This document shows, piece by piece, positions 11,760-20,240 of a stretch of DNA of 64,000 nucleotides. Position 1 is the stretch's first letter. Each line of letters starts with the position of its first letter. Both the position numbers and the translations under genes were made by a program. The DNA is from Methyloligella sp050110875 (GTDB taxonomy: Bacteria; Pseudomonadota; Alphaproteobacteria; Rhizobiales; Methyloligellaceae): positions 1,674,001 to 1,738,000 of the forward strand of contig CP188828.1 in assembly GCA_050110875.1 (NCBI GenBank), in the 5' to 3' direction. The notes under the pieces are model-generated. The model was given only the letters and a program-made list of their open reading frames with translations. It was not told the DNA's origin and did no database searches.

Positions 11760-13388
11760 TCAGGCGTGCAACGCGGTGACGACACCGGTGCGCGTCTTGT
11801 CGGCACCCGTCGCTGCAGCCGCGATCGCTTCCGCTTCGTCCAGGGTCAGGAAACTGCGCTTGGCAAGCGCCGGGCTGGCCTCCGGGTAGTCGCTGCGGAA
11901 ATGCGCCCCGCGGCTCTCATGCCGCGCATAGGCGGCCGCCGCGATCAGCTTCGCCGTGGTCAGCATATTCTTCAGCGGCCGGTCGGGATGGCTCTTCTCG
12001 AGGTCGGCGACCATGGTCAGCGCCTCGCGCAAGGATTTCTCGTCACGCACCACGCCGGCCTTCGCCGCCATGGTCTGGCGCAAGAGCCGTATCCGCCGCG
12101 TGTCGTCCTTGGCGGCCGGCTCGTCGAAGTCGAAAGCCTTCGAAGTGTCGCCCCGGAAGTTCTGCATGACGGCGGAAATATCGGCCGCGACCCGCGCTCC
12201 GAACACCACCGCCTCCAGCAGCGAATTGGAGGCAAGCCGGTTCGCCCCGTGGGCGCCAGTCGAGGCCACCTCGCCGCAAGCCCAAAGCCCGTCCACCGAG
12301 CTTCTGCCGTCCGCATCGGTGAGCACGCCGCCCATATGGTAATGGGCCGCCGGAGCGACCGGCACAGGCTGTACTGCCGGGTCGATCCCGGCCGCCAGAC
12401 AGGATGCATGCACGGTCGGAAAGCGTCTTGCGAGAGTATCGCCGAAGGGCCGCAGATCGAGATAGGCGCCGGCCCCGCTCACCACCTGGCGATGCACCGC
12501 GCGGGCCACGATATCCCGTGGCGCAAGCTCCGCATCGGGATGCACGCCGCGCATGAAACGCTTGCCCGAGCCGTCGATCAGATGCGCACCTTCGCCGCGC
12601 AGCGCTTCGGTCGCGAGAGGAGCGGGATCGGCACCGATATTGAGTGCCGTGGGATGAAATTGAACGAATTCCGCATCGGCGATCACCGCCCCGGCCCGGG
12701 CCGCGATCGCGACCCCTTCGCCCTTGGAGGGGCCGGGGTTCGTCGTCACCGCATAAAGCTGCCCGGCGCCGCCCGTGGCGATCACAACGGCCCGCGCCGG
12801 CAGGATGCGCCGCTTGGGCCGGCCCGTGTCGGTGCTGTGCAGCGCGATGCCGGCCACGCGGCCGTCGCTGAGCAGGAGGTCGCCTGCCGCCCATCCGTCC
12901 ATCACGGTGATGCAGGAGGTCTTTCGCACCGCCTCGATCAGCGCCGTCATGATGGCGCGTCCGGCGGTGTCGCCTTTCACGTGGAGGATACGCCGATTGC
13001 GATGAGCCGCTTCCCGGCCCAGGCTGAGCTTGCCTTCCAGATCGCGGTCGAAGGGCACGCCATAAGCGAGCAGCTCCTCGACACGCTCCCGCGCCTCCCG
13101 CGCCATCAGCTCGGCGATGCTGGCTTCCACGATGCCGGCGCCCGCCGCGATCGTGTCGGCCGCATGGGCTTTCGGGGAATCTCCTTCGCCGACAGCGGCC
13201 GCGACCCCGGCCTGGGCCCAGAAGCTGGAGCCGCCCTCCCCGAACGGGGCGCCGGACACCACGGTGACCGGCAGCGGCGCCAGTTTCAGCGCGGTGAAGA
13301 GACCCGCAAGTCCGGCCCCGACGACGACGATGCCGCCATCGGTCCCGCCGGCGCGGGTTCCCAATCGGCGCATATCCGCATCGCTCAT
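11760..13388 (-). CDS. nadB: L-aspartate oxidase
   Basis: A 542-residue flavoenzyme that oxidises L-aspartate to iminoaspartate for NadA. The FAD-binding Rossmann motif GAGLAGL is near residue 24. EGGSSFWAQAGVAAA, HFHPTALN-like (QFHPTAL) and a second nucleotide segment (GACGEVAS-type, here ACGEVASTGAHGANRLASNSLLE) match the succinate dehydrogenase/aspartate oxidase family. Length is typical. It lies 24 bases downstream of nadA on the same strand, so nadA and nadB are probably one transcript. Confidence 0.95.
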   Translation of the reverse strand: MSDADMRRLGTRAGGTDGGIVVVGAGLAGLFTALKLAPLPVTVVSGAPFGEGGSSFWAQAGVAAAVGEGDSPKAHAADTIAAGAGIVEASIAELMAREARERVEELLAYGVPFDRDLEGKLSLGREAAHRNRRILHVKGDTAGRAIMTALIEAVRKTSCITVMDGWAAGDLLLSDGRVAGIALHSTDTGRPKRRILPARAVVIATGGAGQLYAVTTNPGPSKGEGVAIAARAGAVIADAEFVQFHPTALNIGADPAPLATEALRGEGAHLIDGSGKRFMRGVHPDAELAPRDIVARAVHRQVVSGAGAYLDLRPFGDTLARRFPTVHASCLAAGIDPAVQPVPVAPAAHYHMGGVLTDADGRSSVDGLWACGEVASTGAHGANRLASNSLLEAVVFGARVAADISAVMQNFRGDTSKAFDFDEPAAKDDTRRIRLLRQTMAAKAGVVRDEKSLREALTMVADLEKSHPDRPLKNMLTTAKLIAAAAYARHESRGAHFRSDYPEASPALAKRSFLTLDEAEAIAAAATGADKTRTGVVTALHA

Positions 13389-13412
13389 GAGAAACCTCCT
13401 GCCGCGAGGCGC

Positions 13413-14489
13413 CTAGTTGTTGAGGTTGATCATCCGCTCCACGGCCCGGCGCGCGCGGTCCGCCACATCCTCCGGCACCGTCACCTCCTCTTTCAGGAAG
13501 ATCAGGCTGTCGAGGATCTTGGGCAGGGTGATCCGCTTCATATGCGGACAGAGATTGCAGGGGCGCACGAACTCCACGCCGGGCGATTCCACGGCGACGT
13601 TGTCGCTCATGGAGCACTCGGTCACCAGCAGCACCTTGCTCGGCTGGTTGTCGTGCACCCACTGGATCATGCCGCTGGTGGAGCCGGTGAAGTCGGACTC
13701 GCCGATCACCTCCGGCGGACATTCGGGATGGGCGATGATCTTCACGCCCGGATCGGCCTCGCGATAGGCGCGCAGCTCCTCGGCGGTGAAGCGCTCATGC
13801 ACCTCGCAATGGCCCTTCCAGGTGATGATCTCCACATCGGTCTTGCTGGCCACGTATTTGGCCAGGAACTCGTCAGGGATCAGGATCACACGATCGGTGC
13901 CCATGGACTCCACGACCTTCACGGCGTTGGAGGAGGTGCAGCAGATATCGCACTCCGCCTTCACCTCGGCGGAGGTGTTCACATAGGTCACGATCGGCAC
14001 GCCGGGATAAGCCTCGCGCAGGGCGCGGACATCGGCGCCGGTGATCGATTCCGCCAGCGAACAGCCGGCGCGGCTATCGGGAATCAGGACCGTCTTGTTC
14101 GGGTTGAGCAGCTTCGAGGTTTCGGCCATGAAGTGCACGCCGCACTGCACGATGACATCGGCATCGGCCTTGGCCGCCTCGCGGGCGAGCTGCAGAGAAT
14201 CGCCCACCACGTCGGCGACGCAGTGGAAAATCTCCGGCGTCATGTAGTTATGCGCCAGCACCACCGCGTTCCGGTGCGCCTTCAGATCGTTGATTGCCTT
14301 TACATAGGGCGCGAAGCCCGGCCATTCGATCGGCGGAATCACGCGCTTCACGCGCTCGTAGAGATGCGCGGTCGCACGCTCCACCTCCGGCGTATAGGCA
14401 AGCTCCGGAATCATGTGATCGGGCAACGGCACGCTCTCGGCATGCTGAAGCTTTTCCGACAGATGACCTTCTTGAGGTGTCCCCGTCAT
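13413..14489 (-). CDS. nadA: Quinolinate synthase
   Basis: A 358-residue [4Fe-4S] enzyme that condenses iminoaspartate with dihydroxyacetone phosphate to quinolinate. The three cluster cysteines are visible in VQCGVHFMAET, the CDICCTSSNA region and CNLCPHMKRI, with YVNTSAEVKAE as a further family motif. The start at 14489 is preferred: it has a GGAG ribosome site at normal spacing and leaves the 17-bp palindrome (14527-14543) in the leader. An in-frame ATG at 14534 lies inside that palindrome. First gene of nadABC. Confidence 0.94.
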   Translation of the reverse strand: MTGTPQEGHLSEKLQHAESVPLPDHMIPELAYTPEVERATAHLYERVKRVIPPIEWPGFAPYVKAINDLKAHRNAVVLAHNYMTPEIFHCVADVVGDSLQLAREAAKADADVIVQCGVHFMAETSKLLNPNKTVLIPDSRAGCSLAESITGADVRALREAYPGVPIVTYVNTSAEVKAECDICCTSSNAVKVVESMGTDRVILIPDEFLAKYVASKTDVEIITWKGHCEVHERFTAEELRAYREADPGVKIIAHPECPPEVIGESDFTGSTSGMIQWVHDNQPSKVLLVTECSMSDNVAVESPGVEFVRPCNLCPHMKRITLPKILDSLIFLKEEVTVPEDVADRARRAVERMINLNN

Positions 14490-14526
14490 GGGCTCAACTC
14501 TCCGTTCTGTCTGACCCTGGGCGGTA

Positions 14527-14543
14527 ATACTCATATTGAGTAT
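14527..14543 (-). promoter_or_regulatory. Perfect 17-bp palindrome upstream of nadA (candidate NadQ operator)
   Basis: ATACTCA and TGAGTAT form perfect 7-bp arms around a 3-base centre. The site lies 38 bases before the preferred nadA start and touches the candidate -10 element. A Nudix/winged-helix NadQ-type protein is encoded nearby (15923-16942). The palindrome is seen directly; assignment to NadQ is inference from the family's known role at nadABC genes in alphaproteobacteria. Confidence 0.6.
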
Positions 14544-14570
14544 ATATAGGGTGTTAAATTACCGGCACAA
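14541..14570 (-). promoter_or_regulatory. Candidate sigma-70 promoter of nadABC
   Basis: On the minus strand TTGTGC (14565-14570) and TATATA (within 14541-14548) are separated by about 16-18 bases. The -10 region abuts the palindrome at 14527-14543, so a protein bound there would be expected to block transcription. Prediction by eye only. Confidence 0.45.
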
Positions 14571-14699
14571 GGTCTTTAGGCCCAGTGCCGGCGAGGGCTG
14601 GCGCCTTCGCCTTCCCCCATGCTCGGATATCTCTCTTTAGACTATAAGAGGAGCCCGGAGCGATTTCCAGAGGGTTGGCGAAGACGATGCCTGAAAGCG

Positions 14700-15827
14700 T
14701 TAGCCTTCCTTCTTCTCGGCTTTCGTCAGCCTGATCAGCTTGCCGTCGGTGATCGCCCAGATGGCGCCGCCCGGCCCTTGCCCCACATCGCGGATGCGCG
14801 CGCCCATATCGAGCCGCTCCTCGTCCGCGATCTCGTCGCCGTCGAAGGCGAGGCGGGTGATCGAGGTGGATGAGAGGCCCGACAGAAGGGCGTTGCCGTC
14901 CCACTCGGGGAATTCCTCGCCTGTATAGAAGGTCATGCCGGAAGGCGAGATCACCGGGGTCCAGTGTTTGACTGCATCGACGAATTCCGGATGGGTCGGC
15001 GGGTCGGGGATCTCCGAGCCGTCGTAATTGTCGCCCCAGCTCACCACCGGCCAGCCGTAATTCTTGCCGGCTTCCGGCTTGTTGATCTCGTCGCCGCCCA
15101 TGGGGCCGAACTCGACATTCCAGAGCTCGCCCGTATCGGGCTTGATATCGGCGCCCTGCACGTTGCGATGGCCGTAGGACCAGATCTCCGGCAGCGCCTC
15201 GTCGTCGCCGACGAAGGGGTTGTCTTCAGGAACGCTGCCGTCCGGATTGATGCGCACGATCTTGCCGAGATGGCTCTTCAGATCCTGGGCCGGGTCGAAT
15301 TTGAACCGCTCGCCGAGGGTAATGAACAGCTTGCCGTCCGGCGCGAAGACCAGCCGGGAGCCGAAATGGTTCGGCCCTTCCACCTTCGGCTTCTGTCGGA
15401 AGATCACCTCCACGTCTTCGAGCTTGCCGTCCGCCAGCGTGCCGCGCGCTGCCGCCGTGCCGGCCTTGCCGTCCTCGCCCGGCTCCGAATAGGTGAGATA
15501 GACGAGCTTGTTCTCCTCGAAATCCGGATCGAGCGCCACGTCGAGCAGACCGCCTTGCCCGTTCGCCCAGACCTCGGGCACGCCTTCGATCGGGTCGGAG
15601 ACCGTGCCGTCCTTGGAGACTTGGCGGAGTGTGCCGCCTTTCTCCGTCACCAGGATTTCTCCGCCGGGCAGGAAGGCGAAACCCCAGGGGCTGTCCAGCT
15701 CGGCGATCGTCTCCACCGAGATCGGACCGGCCTTGCTTTCTAAGGTGTCATTCAATGCGGCTGCCGGTTGGCTCATGAGCAAAAGGACGCCGAGCGCGCC
15801 CGCAAAACACAAAGATTTCAATCGCAT
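14700..15827 (-). CDS. PQQ-dependent sugar dehydrogenase family protein (GSDH beta-propeller)
   Basis: A 375-residue periplasmic protein with a signal peptide (hydrophobic residues 5-24, cleavage near AAA). The beta-propeller has the soluble glucose dehydrogenase-type blocks: LDSPWGFAFLPGG, RNVQG after WSYGH, EFGPMGGDEIN and PVISPSGMTFY. The family oxidises sugars with PQQ, as in Asd/YliI-like proteins, but the substrate is not known here. No PQQ synthesis genes are seen in the window. The start at 15827 precedes the signal sequence directly. It sits between nadA and the phosphatase-nadQ pair on the same strand with its own leader. Confidence 0.85.
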   Translation of the reverse strand: MRLKSLCFAGALGVLLLMSQPAAALNDTLESKAGPISVETIAELDSPWGFAFLPGGEILVTEKGGTLRQVSKDGTVSDPIEGVPEVWANGQGGLLDVALDPDFEENKLVYLTYSEPGEDGKAGTAAARGTLADGKLEDVEVIFRQKPKVEGPNHFGSRLVFAPDGKLFITLGERFKFDPAQDLKSHLGKIVRINPDGSVPEDNPFVGDDEALPEIWSYGHRNVQGADIKPDTGELWNVEFGPMGGDEINKPEAGKNYGWPVVSWGDNYDGSEIPDPPTHPEFVDAVKHWTPVISPSGMTFYTGEEFPEWDGNALLSGLSSTSITRLAFDGDEIADEERLDMGARIRDVGQGPGGAIWAITDGKLIRLTKAEKKEG

Positions 15828-15922
15828 TATGATCTCTCTCGAAGTGCTTGAAGAGTATGGCCACCTGCTCCAAACGCAGGCGCGGCACAGAAGTTCGGCG
15901 ACGGATAGCCGAACCGATTGTC

Positions 15923-16942
15923 TCACCCCCGCGCCGCCTTCACGCGCAACCCCGGCGCGGGCCGTTCCAGTACGACCTCGCGGCGGAAACGAAAAAGCCG
16001 CGCGGGTCGGCCGCCGGTGCGGGTCGAGACTCCGCCGGTCTGCTCGACAAGGCCGGCATTCTCCACCAGCCTCCGAAAATTCTGCTTGTGCAGCAGGGTG
16101 CCGGAAATCGCCTCCACCGTCTGCTGCAGGTCGTAGAGCGTGAATTCCGGCGGCAGCAACTCGAACACCACGGGCCTGTATTTCAGCTTGCCGCGCAGGC
16201 GGCTGATCGCCGTGGCGAGGATCCGCCGGTGGTCGAAGGCCATGGGACGGCCGAGCTCGGGCAGCGCGCTCCAGGCCTTGGCCGCGCGGCGCCCATCGCG
16301 CTTGGCCTCGACGACGAGCCCCGCCTCGTAGAGCAGCTCGTAGCGCTCCAAGACCTTTTCCTCGTCCCAGCCGCCGCCCATGCCGAAGCCGATCTTGAGC
16401 CGCTCTTCTCGCCGCAAGGGCCGCAGCGGCTCGCCTGGCAAAGGAGGCCGCTCGGCCCATTCCTTCAAGCGCGGCTCGATCTCTTCGGAAAGGATCTTCG
16501 GTTTGCCCTTCCGCCAATCCTCCCAAGGAAAATAGGCGTACCAGGGCGACCAATGGGAGCCGCGCAGATCTTCGATCGTTCCGCGGGTCAGCGCCAGATA
16601 GCCGACCGAAAGCATATGGGAGACCGCATCGCCGGGATCGGCATGCCGTCCCCGGTCGCCGAAGGTATAGAGCTGCTCCACATAGCCGAGATCGAGTCCG
16701 GTCTGTTCCTCCACCCAGCTGCGGAGGCCGATCTCCAAAGTCCGGTGCTCTTTGGGAGAGAAGGGGCCGAAAGGCAGCGCGTCGTATTCGCCGGACCCGA
16801 CCGCGCCGGGCCGCACCACGAGGATATGCGGCTGCTGCGCGCGCACCGTGACGATGGCGGCGTTCAGGCCGAGCTCGATATGCAGATCGGGAGACTGCTC
16901 GCTGGCGTTCTCGTTTGCGGCCGATTGCGGGGAGGCCGGCAT
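15923..16942 (-). CDS. nadQ: NadQ/NrtR-like transcription regulator (Nudix-like domain plus winged helix)
   Basis: A 339-residue protein of the COG4111 type. The N-terminal part (about residues 20-190) resembles a Nudix sensor with a degenerate catalytic box. The C-terminal part (about 255-330) is a winged helix of NrtR style: EFTLYDLQQTVEAISG, NFRRLVENAGLV, then GGRPARLFRF. In alphaproteobacteria this family (NadQ) is known as a predicted repressor of nadABC. It lies about 2.4 kb upstream of nadA, and its start follows the phosphatase stop by 3 bases, so those two genes are cotranscribed. Symbol given from motif and context. Confidence 0.75.
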   Translation of the reverse strand: MPASPQSAANENASEQSPDLHIELGLNAAIVTVRAQQPHILVVRPGAVGSGEYDALPFGPFSPKEHRTLEIGLRSWVEEQTGLDLGYVEQLYTFGDRGRHADPGDAVSHMLSVGYLALTRGTIEDLRGSHWSPWYAYFPWEDWRKGKPKILSEEIEPRLKEWAERPPLPGEPLRPLRREERLKIGFGMGGGWDEEKVLERYELLYEAGLVVEAKRDGRRAAKAWSALPELGRPMAFDHRRILATAISRLRGKLKYRPVVFELLPPEFTLYDLQQTVEAISGTLLHKQNFRRLVENAGLVEQTGGVSTRTGGRPARLFRFRREVVLERPAPGLRVKAARG

Positions 16943-16945
16943 GGC

Positions 16946-17500
16946 TTACGCCGCGAGCTGAGCGTCTAGCCTGAAAACGCGTCCTTCGGCGGCGATCTCG
17001 CCATCGCCGATGGCTTCCACCGCCTCGATCATGCGCCCCTGGCGCTCCAGCAGCGCATCGGCCAGCGCGACGAGCCGGCGGTTCGGATAGGCCGTCGGCG
17101 AGGCCTGGCGCAGCGCCTTGGCGATTTCGAATTCGCACGCGCCGGGATTGAGCGAGCAGAGCACGATGAAGGCCGCAGCGGTCGACCGGCTGATGCCCGC
17201 CCAGCAATGGATCAGCAGGGGGGCCTGCCGGTCCCAATTCTGGGCGAAGGAGATCAGCTCCTCCACATGATCCTGGCAGGGAACGACATGGCCGGGGCTC
17301 GGCTCGCAGATATCGTTCATGGCGAGCTTCAGATGCCGCATGGGCTCGATGCCTGCGGGCGTCTCGACCACCATCTCATTGTTGATGAGGGTCACCACAT
17401 GGCTCACGCCGGCCTCTTCGACGGTGCCCGCGACGCGACTGAGCGGCGACACATAGATGGTCTGTTTTACGGTCTCGTAGGCGTCTGACATATCGGCCAT
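16946..17500 (-). CDS. Dual-specificity/tyrosine phosphatase-like protein
   Basis: A 184-residue cytoplasmic protein with the cysteine phosphatase signature HCWAGISRST (HCxxGxxRS; Cys nucleophile, Arg for phosphate). The possible general acid lies in the preceding MNDICEPSPG region. It resembles the COG5350 family of alphaproteobacterial predicted protein tyrosine phosphatases. Its stop is 3 bases before the nadQ start, so it is the first gene of a two-gene unit with nadQ. Whether it acts on protein or on a small phosphate ester is unknown. Confidence 0.8.
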   Translation of the reverse strand: MADMSDAYETVKQTIYVSPLSRVAGTVEEAGVSHVVTLINNEMVVETPAGIEPMRHLKLAMNDICEPSPGHVVPCQDHVEELISFAQNWDRQAPLLIHCWAGISRSTAAAFIVLCSLNPGACEFEIAKALRQASPTAYPNRRLVALADALLERQGRMIEAVEAIGDGEIAAEGRVFRLDAQLAA

Positions 17501-17593
17501 GGCGAATCACCTTCTCGAAGCGTTTCCTACCCGCTTTTCATGGCAGAATGACGATTCTTTCGTTCCTCGCCAATCTATAGCGGCAAATCTCGC

Positions 17594-18208
17594 TCAAATG
17601 TGAAGTTGGCCGAAACGTTTTAGAAAAAGTCGTTGGGCTTCGTCCGCCGGCAACGGTCTCAGGCGCTCGAGCTTGGCGGTCAGCGGGGCCGGTAGACCTC
17701 GCGGGCTGCCGAAGAAGCGGCGCGCTTCCGCCCGTCCGAAACCGGCCAGGACCGTGGCCTCGTAGAAGGCCGCGATTTTGTCGCCGCGCTTGACCAACTG
17801 CTCGATTCTGACAGGCGGCTCGGCGGGCAGCCCGAAGCGCAGATAGACCGCCGTCATCAGCCGGTTCTCGAACTGCTTGTAGTCGAAGGAGAGCGCCGCC
17901 TTGAACGGGCTGATCAGATCTCCGATCACATATTCCGCCGCATCGTGCAGCAGCGCCGCGAGCCGCCACTTGGGGTCGAGGGTAGGGCGTAGGGCGCAGA
18001 CGATCTCCTCCACGATAATGCTGTGCTGCGCCACCGAGAAGGCGTGCGCCCCCTTGGTCTGACCGTTCCACCGGGAGACGCGGGCGAGCCCATGCGCGAT
18101 ATCGGAGATCTCGATGTCGAGCGGCGATGGATCGAGCAAGTCGAGCCGGCGGCCGCTGAGCATGCGCTGCCAGGCGCGCGGGCTATTTTCCGCCTTGGCG
18201 CTAGTCAT
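17594..18208 (-). CDS. HD-domain hydrolase, YfbR-like (5'-nucleotidase type)
   Basis: A 204-residue metal-dependent HD hydrolase. Metal ligands are visible as the His of AQHS, the HD pair in LLHDAAEYVIGDL and a downstream Asp. The order AQHS..LLHDAAEY..GD..SP.K is typical of the YfbR/COG1896 family, which dephosphorylates deoxynucleoside monophosphates. The start is uncertain: 18208 fits the usual N-terminus (WQRMLSGRRLDLLDP), while an in-frame start at 18268 adds 20 residues. No clear ribosome site distinguishes them. Confidence 0.78.
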   Translation of the reverse strand: MTSAKAENSPRAWQRMLSGRRLDLLDPSPLDIEISDIAHGLARVSRWNGQTKGAHAFSVAQHSIIVEEIVCALRPTLDPKWRLAALLHDAAEYVIGDLISPFKAALSFDYKQFENRLMTAVYLRFGLPAEPPVRIEQLVKRGDKIAAFYEATVLAGFGRAEARRFFGSPRGLPAPLTAKLERLRPLPADEAQRLFLKRFGQLHI

Positions 18209-18367
18209 GCCGGCCGCGAAGTCTTGATGAAAGAGATGCCGTGTTGTCTTCCCGAAGAAAACTTGCAAAAACGAATGCGCACAACTGGACGAAAAAAACC
18301 ATAGTATGCAGAGTGACTGATTTGCGAGGGGGCTGCTCGTTCAACGCCGTCAGAGGGAGCATGACAC

Positions 18368-18613
18368 ATGGCAAGAACCAAGCTGACCAGATATTCGCTG
18401 GCTTATAACTCGACCAATAGTCGGTGGGAACTTAAGAACGAGTCGACCAAGGACGTCGTGAAGAAGTTCAAGACCAAAGCCGATGCCATCAAGGGTGGTG
18501 TGCTCGAGAAAGCCGTAAAAGAAGGATCGGTCCGGATCAAGAAGCGGAACGGCAGGATCCAGGAAGAGCGCACCTATCCCCGCAACCGCGACCCTCGCGG
18601 CGCCAAGGGCTAG
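18368..18613 (+). CDS. DUF2188-type small protein
   Basis: An 81-residue basic protein with the DUF2188 pattern: W-x-L near the N-terminus (RWELKNE), KKFKTKADAIKGG in the middle, and a C-terminal RNGRIQEERTYPRNRDPR block. The family is widespread, short and of unknown function. A GGGAG ribosome site lies upstream. It is a single gene, convergent with tag. Confidence 0.75.
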   Translation: MARTKLTRYSLAYNSTNSRWELKNESTKDVVKKFKTKADAIKGGVLEKAVKEGSVRIKKRNGRIQEERTYPRNRDPRGAKG

Positions 18614-18641
18614 GCTTTCTGCGAAGTCACGGGAAGGGCTG

Positions 18642-19232
18642 TTACGCTGGCTTCGCCAATTCCGCACAAGCGGCGTGGCGTGGGCAATCGATCGTGTGAT
18701 CGTTGACCATGCCCACGCTCTGCATCATCGCGTAAAGCGTGGTGGGTCCGCAAAAACGAAACCCGCGCGCCTTCAGCGCTTTTGCGAGCGCGCGGCTCTG
18801 CGCCGTCTCCGCCGGAACGTCCGCCAGGCTGGCATAGCGGTTCTGGATCGGCACGCCGTCGACGAAGCTCCAGATAAAGCTGCTGAAGCCTTCCTTGGCA
18901 TCGAGCTCCAGAAACGCTTGCGCATTGGAGATCGCCGCCTCGATCTTGCCCCGATGGCGGATGATGCCCGGATCGGCGAGCAGGGACTCGATCTTGTCCG
19001 GGCCATATAGGGCGACCCGCGCAGGCTCGAAATTGTCGAACACCTCCCGAAAACGCTCCCGCTTGCGCAGGATCGTGATCCAGGAAAGACCGGCCTGGAA
19101 ACCCTCCAACACCAGCTTCTCGAACAGCGCCCGGGAATCGTGCTGCGGCACGCCCCATTCCCTATCGTGATAGGCGATGTAGAGGGGATCGTTGCCCGCC
19201 CAGGCGCAGCGATTTGCGTTGTCCGGGCTCAT
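18642..19232 (-). CDS. tag: DNA-3-methyladenine glycosylase I
   Basis: A 196-residue base-excision enzyme that removes 3-methyladenine from DNA. The N-terminal RCAWAGNDPLYIAYHDREWG and the C-terminal H..CPRH..C pattern supply the Cys/His ligands of the TAG zinc site. LSWITILRKRE and FCGPTTLYAMMQSVGMVNDH are typical. Its ATG overlaps the ygfZ stop (ATGA), so it is the second gene of a ygfZ-tag unit. Confidence 0.95.
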   Translation of the reverse strand: MSPDNANRCAWAGNDPLYIAYHDREWGVPQHDSRALFEKLVLEGFQAGLSWITILRKRERFREVFDNFEPARVALYGPDKIESLLADPGIIRHRGKIEAAISNAQAFLELDAKEGFSSFIWSFVDGVPIQNRYASLADVPAETAQSRALAKALKARGFRFCGPTTLYAMMQSVGMVNDHTIDCPRHAACAELAKPA

Positions 19233-20104
19233 GCCGTTGCAGCCGCGTTCGGCACGTCGAATTTCGCCCAGCCGGGCTGCACCAGCCGGATGGCGACATC
19301 GCCGCATGTGATCTGCTCGCCCTTGGAAAGCGCATCCGCCGCCCGGTCGAGCCGGATCAGCGCGAGGCCGTGCGCGCCGCTCACCGAGGTTATCGCGCCC
19401 AGCGCGCCGGACTCGGTCTCGACCGGCGTGCCCGGCTCCGGCAACGCCGCCTCGCCGATCACCGGCACGATGCGTTTCCGCGCGGTGCCGCGATGCTGCA
19501 TGCGGGAGACGACCTCCTGGCCCACGAAGCAGCCTTTGCGGAAATCGACGCCGTCCAGCTGATCGAACAACGCCTCGTGGGGGAAGGATTGCCCGTATTG
19601 AAAATCCTGTCCGCCCGCCGGCACGCCGAGGGAGATGCGAAGGGCGTGATAATCCGCCTCGCTTCCCGCTTCGCAATCGACCTTCCCGAAGGCCTCTTCG
19701 GTCAGAACCGCCCGGGCGCCGAGCGCTGCGAGCCGCGGGTCCGGATAGACGATCGCATCTTCAGAGAGGGAAGGGGGCTCGCCGATGAATGCCGCGACCG
19801 ACAGCTCCGGCCGTACCGCGATCTCGACCTTGGCCCGCAGACGATAGAGGGTGAGCCGCTTGGCCAAATCCGCGGCCTGATCCCCGGCACAGTCGATCAG
19901 ATAGCCGCCTTCGCCGTCGTCGATGACGAAGAAGTCGAACAGGATCTTGCCTTGCGATGCCAGCAGCCCGGCATGCACGGCATGCCCGTCGCCGACACGC
20001 TCCATCGAATTGGTGATCAGCCCCTGGAGGAACTTCTCGGCCTCGTCCCCGGTGACGCCGATCACAGCCCGATCGGCAAGCAGGATTTTCTGACAAGCGC
20101 TCAT
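19229..20104 (-). CDS. ygfZ: Folate-binding YgfZ/GcvT-like protein
   Basis: A 291-residue tetrahydrofolate-dependent protein that supports iron-sulphur cluster assembly or repair. The signature KGCFVGQE with the conserved cysteine is present near residue 190, followed by QHRGTARKRIVPV. The N-terminal aminomethyltransferase-like fold starts with VIGVTGDEAEKFLQGLITN. It overlaps tag by 4 bases. Divergent from the dihydroorotase gene. Confidence 0.92.
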   Translation of the reverse strand: MSACQKILLADRAVIGVTGDEAEKFLQGLITNSMERVGDGHAVHAGLLASQGKILFDFFVIDDGEGGYLIDCAGDQAADLAKRLTLYRLRAKVEIAVRPELSVAAFIGEPPSLSEDAIVYPDPRLAALGARAVLTEEAFGKVDCEAGSEADYHALRISLGVPAGGQDFQYGQSFPHEALFDQLDGVDFRKGCFVGQEVVSRMQHRGTARKRIVPVIGEAALPEPGTPVETESGALGAITSVSGAHGLALIRLDRAADALSKGEQITCGDVAIRLVQPGWAKFDVPNAAATA

Positions 20105-20240
20105 ATGACTGAAGATGGCTCCCGATCCGCATCTCTGCTAGCAAGGCCTCAGATGTATTGAAGCACCGGTGCCCCCGCAAGATGGCGGCGACATCGGTGC
20201 GCATCCCGGGAGCGGCAAACAACCAGGAGCGGCTATCAAG

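Noticed and set aside
14700..17237. Long minus-strand open frame of 845 codons covering the PQQ-dehydrogenase gene
   Set aside because: Its C-terminal part is the real PQQ-dependent dehydrogenase (start 15827). The upstream portion is a wrong-frame shadow of the nadQ and phosphatase genes.
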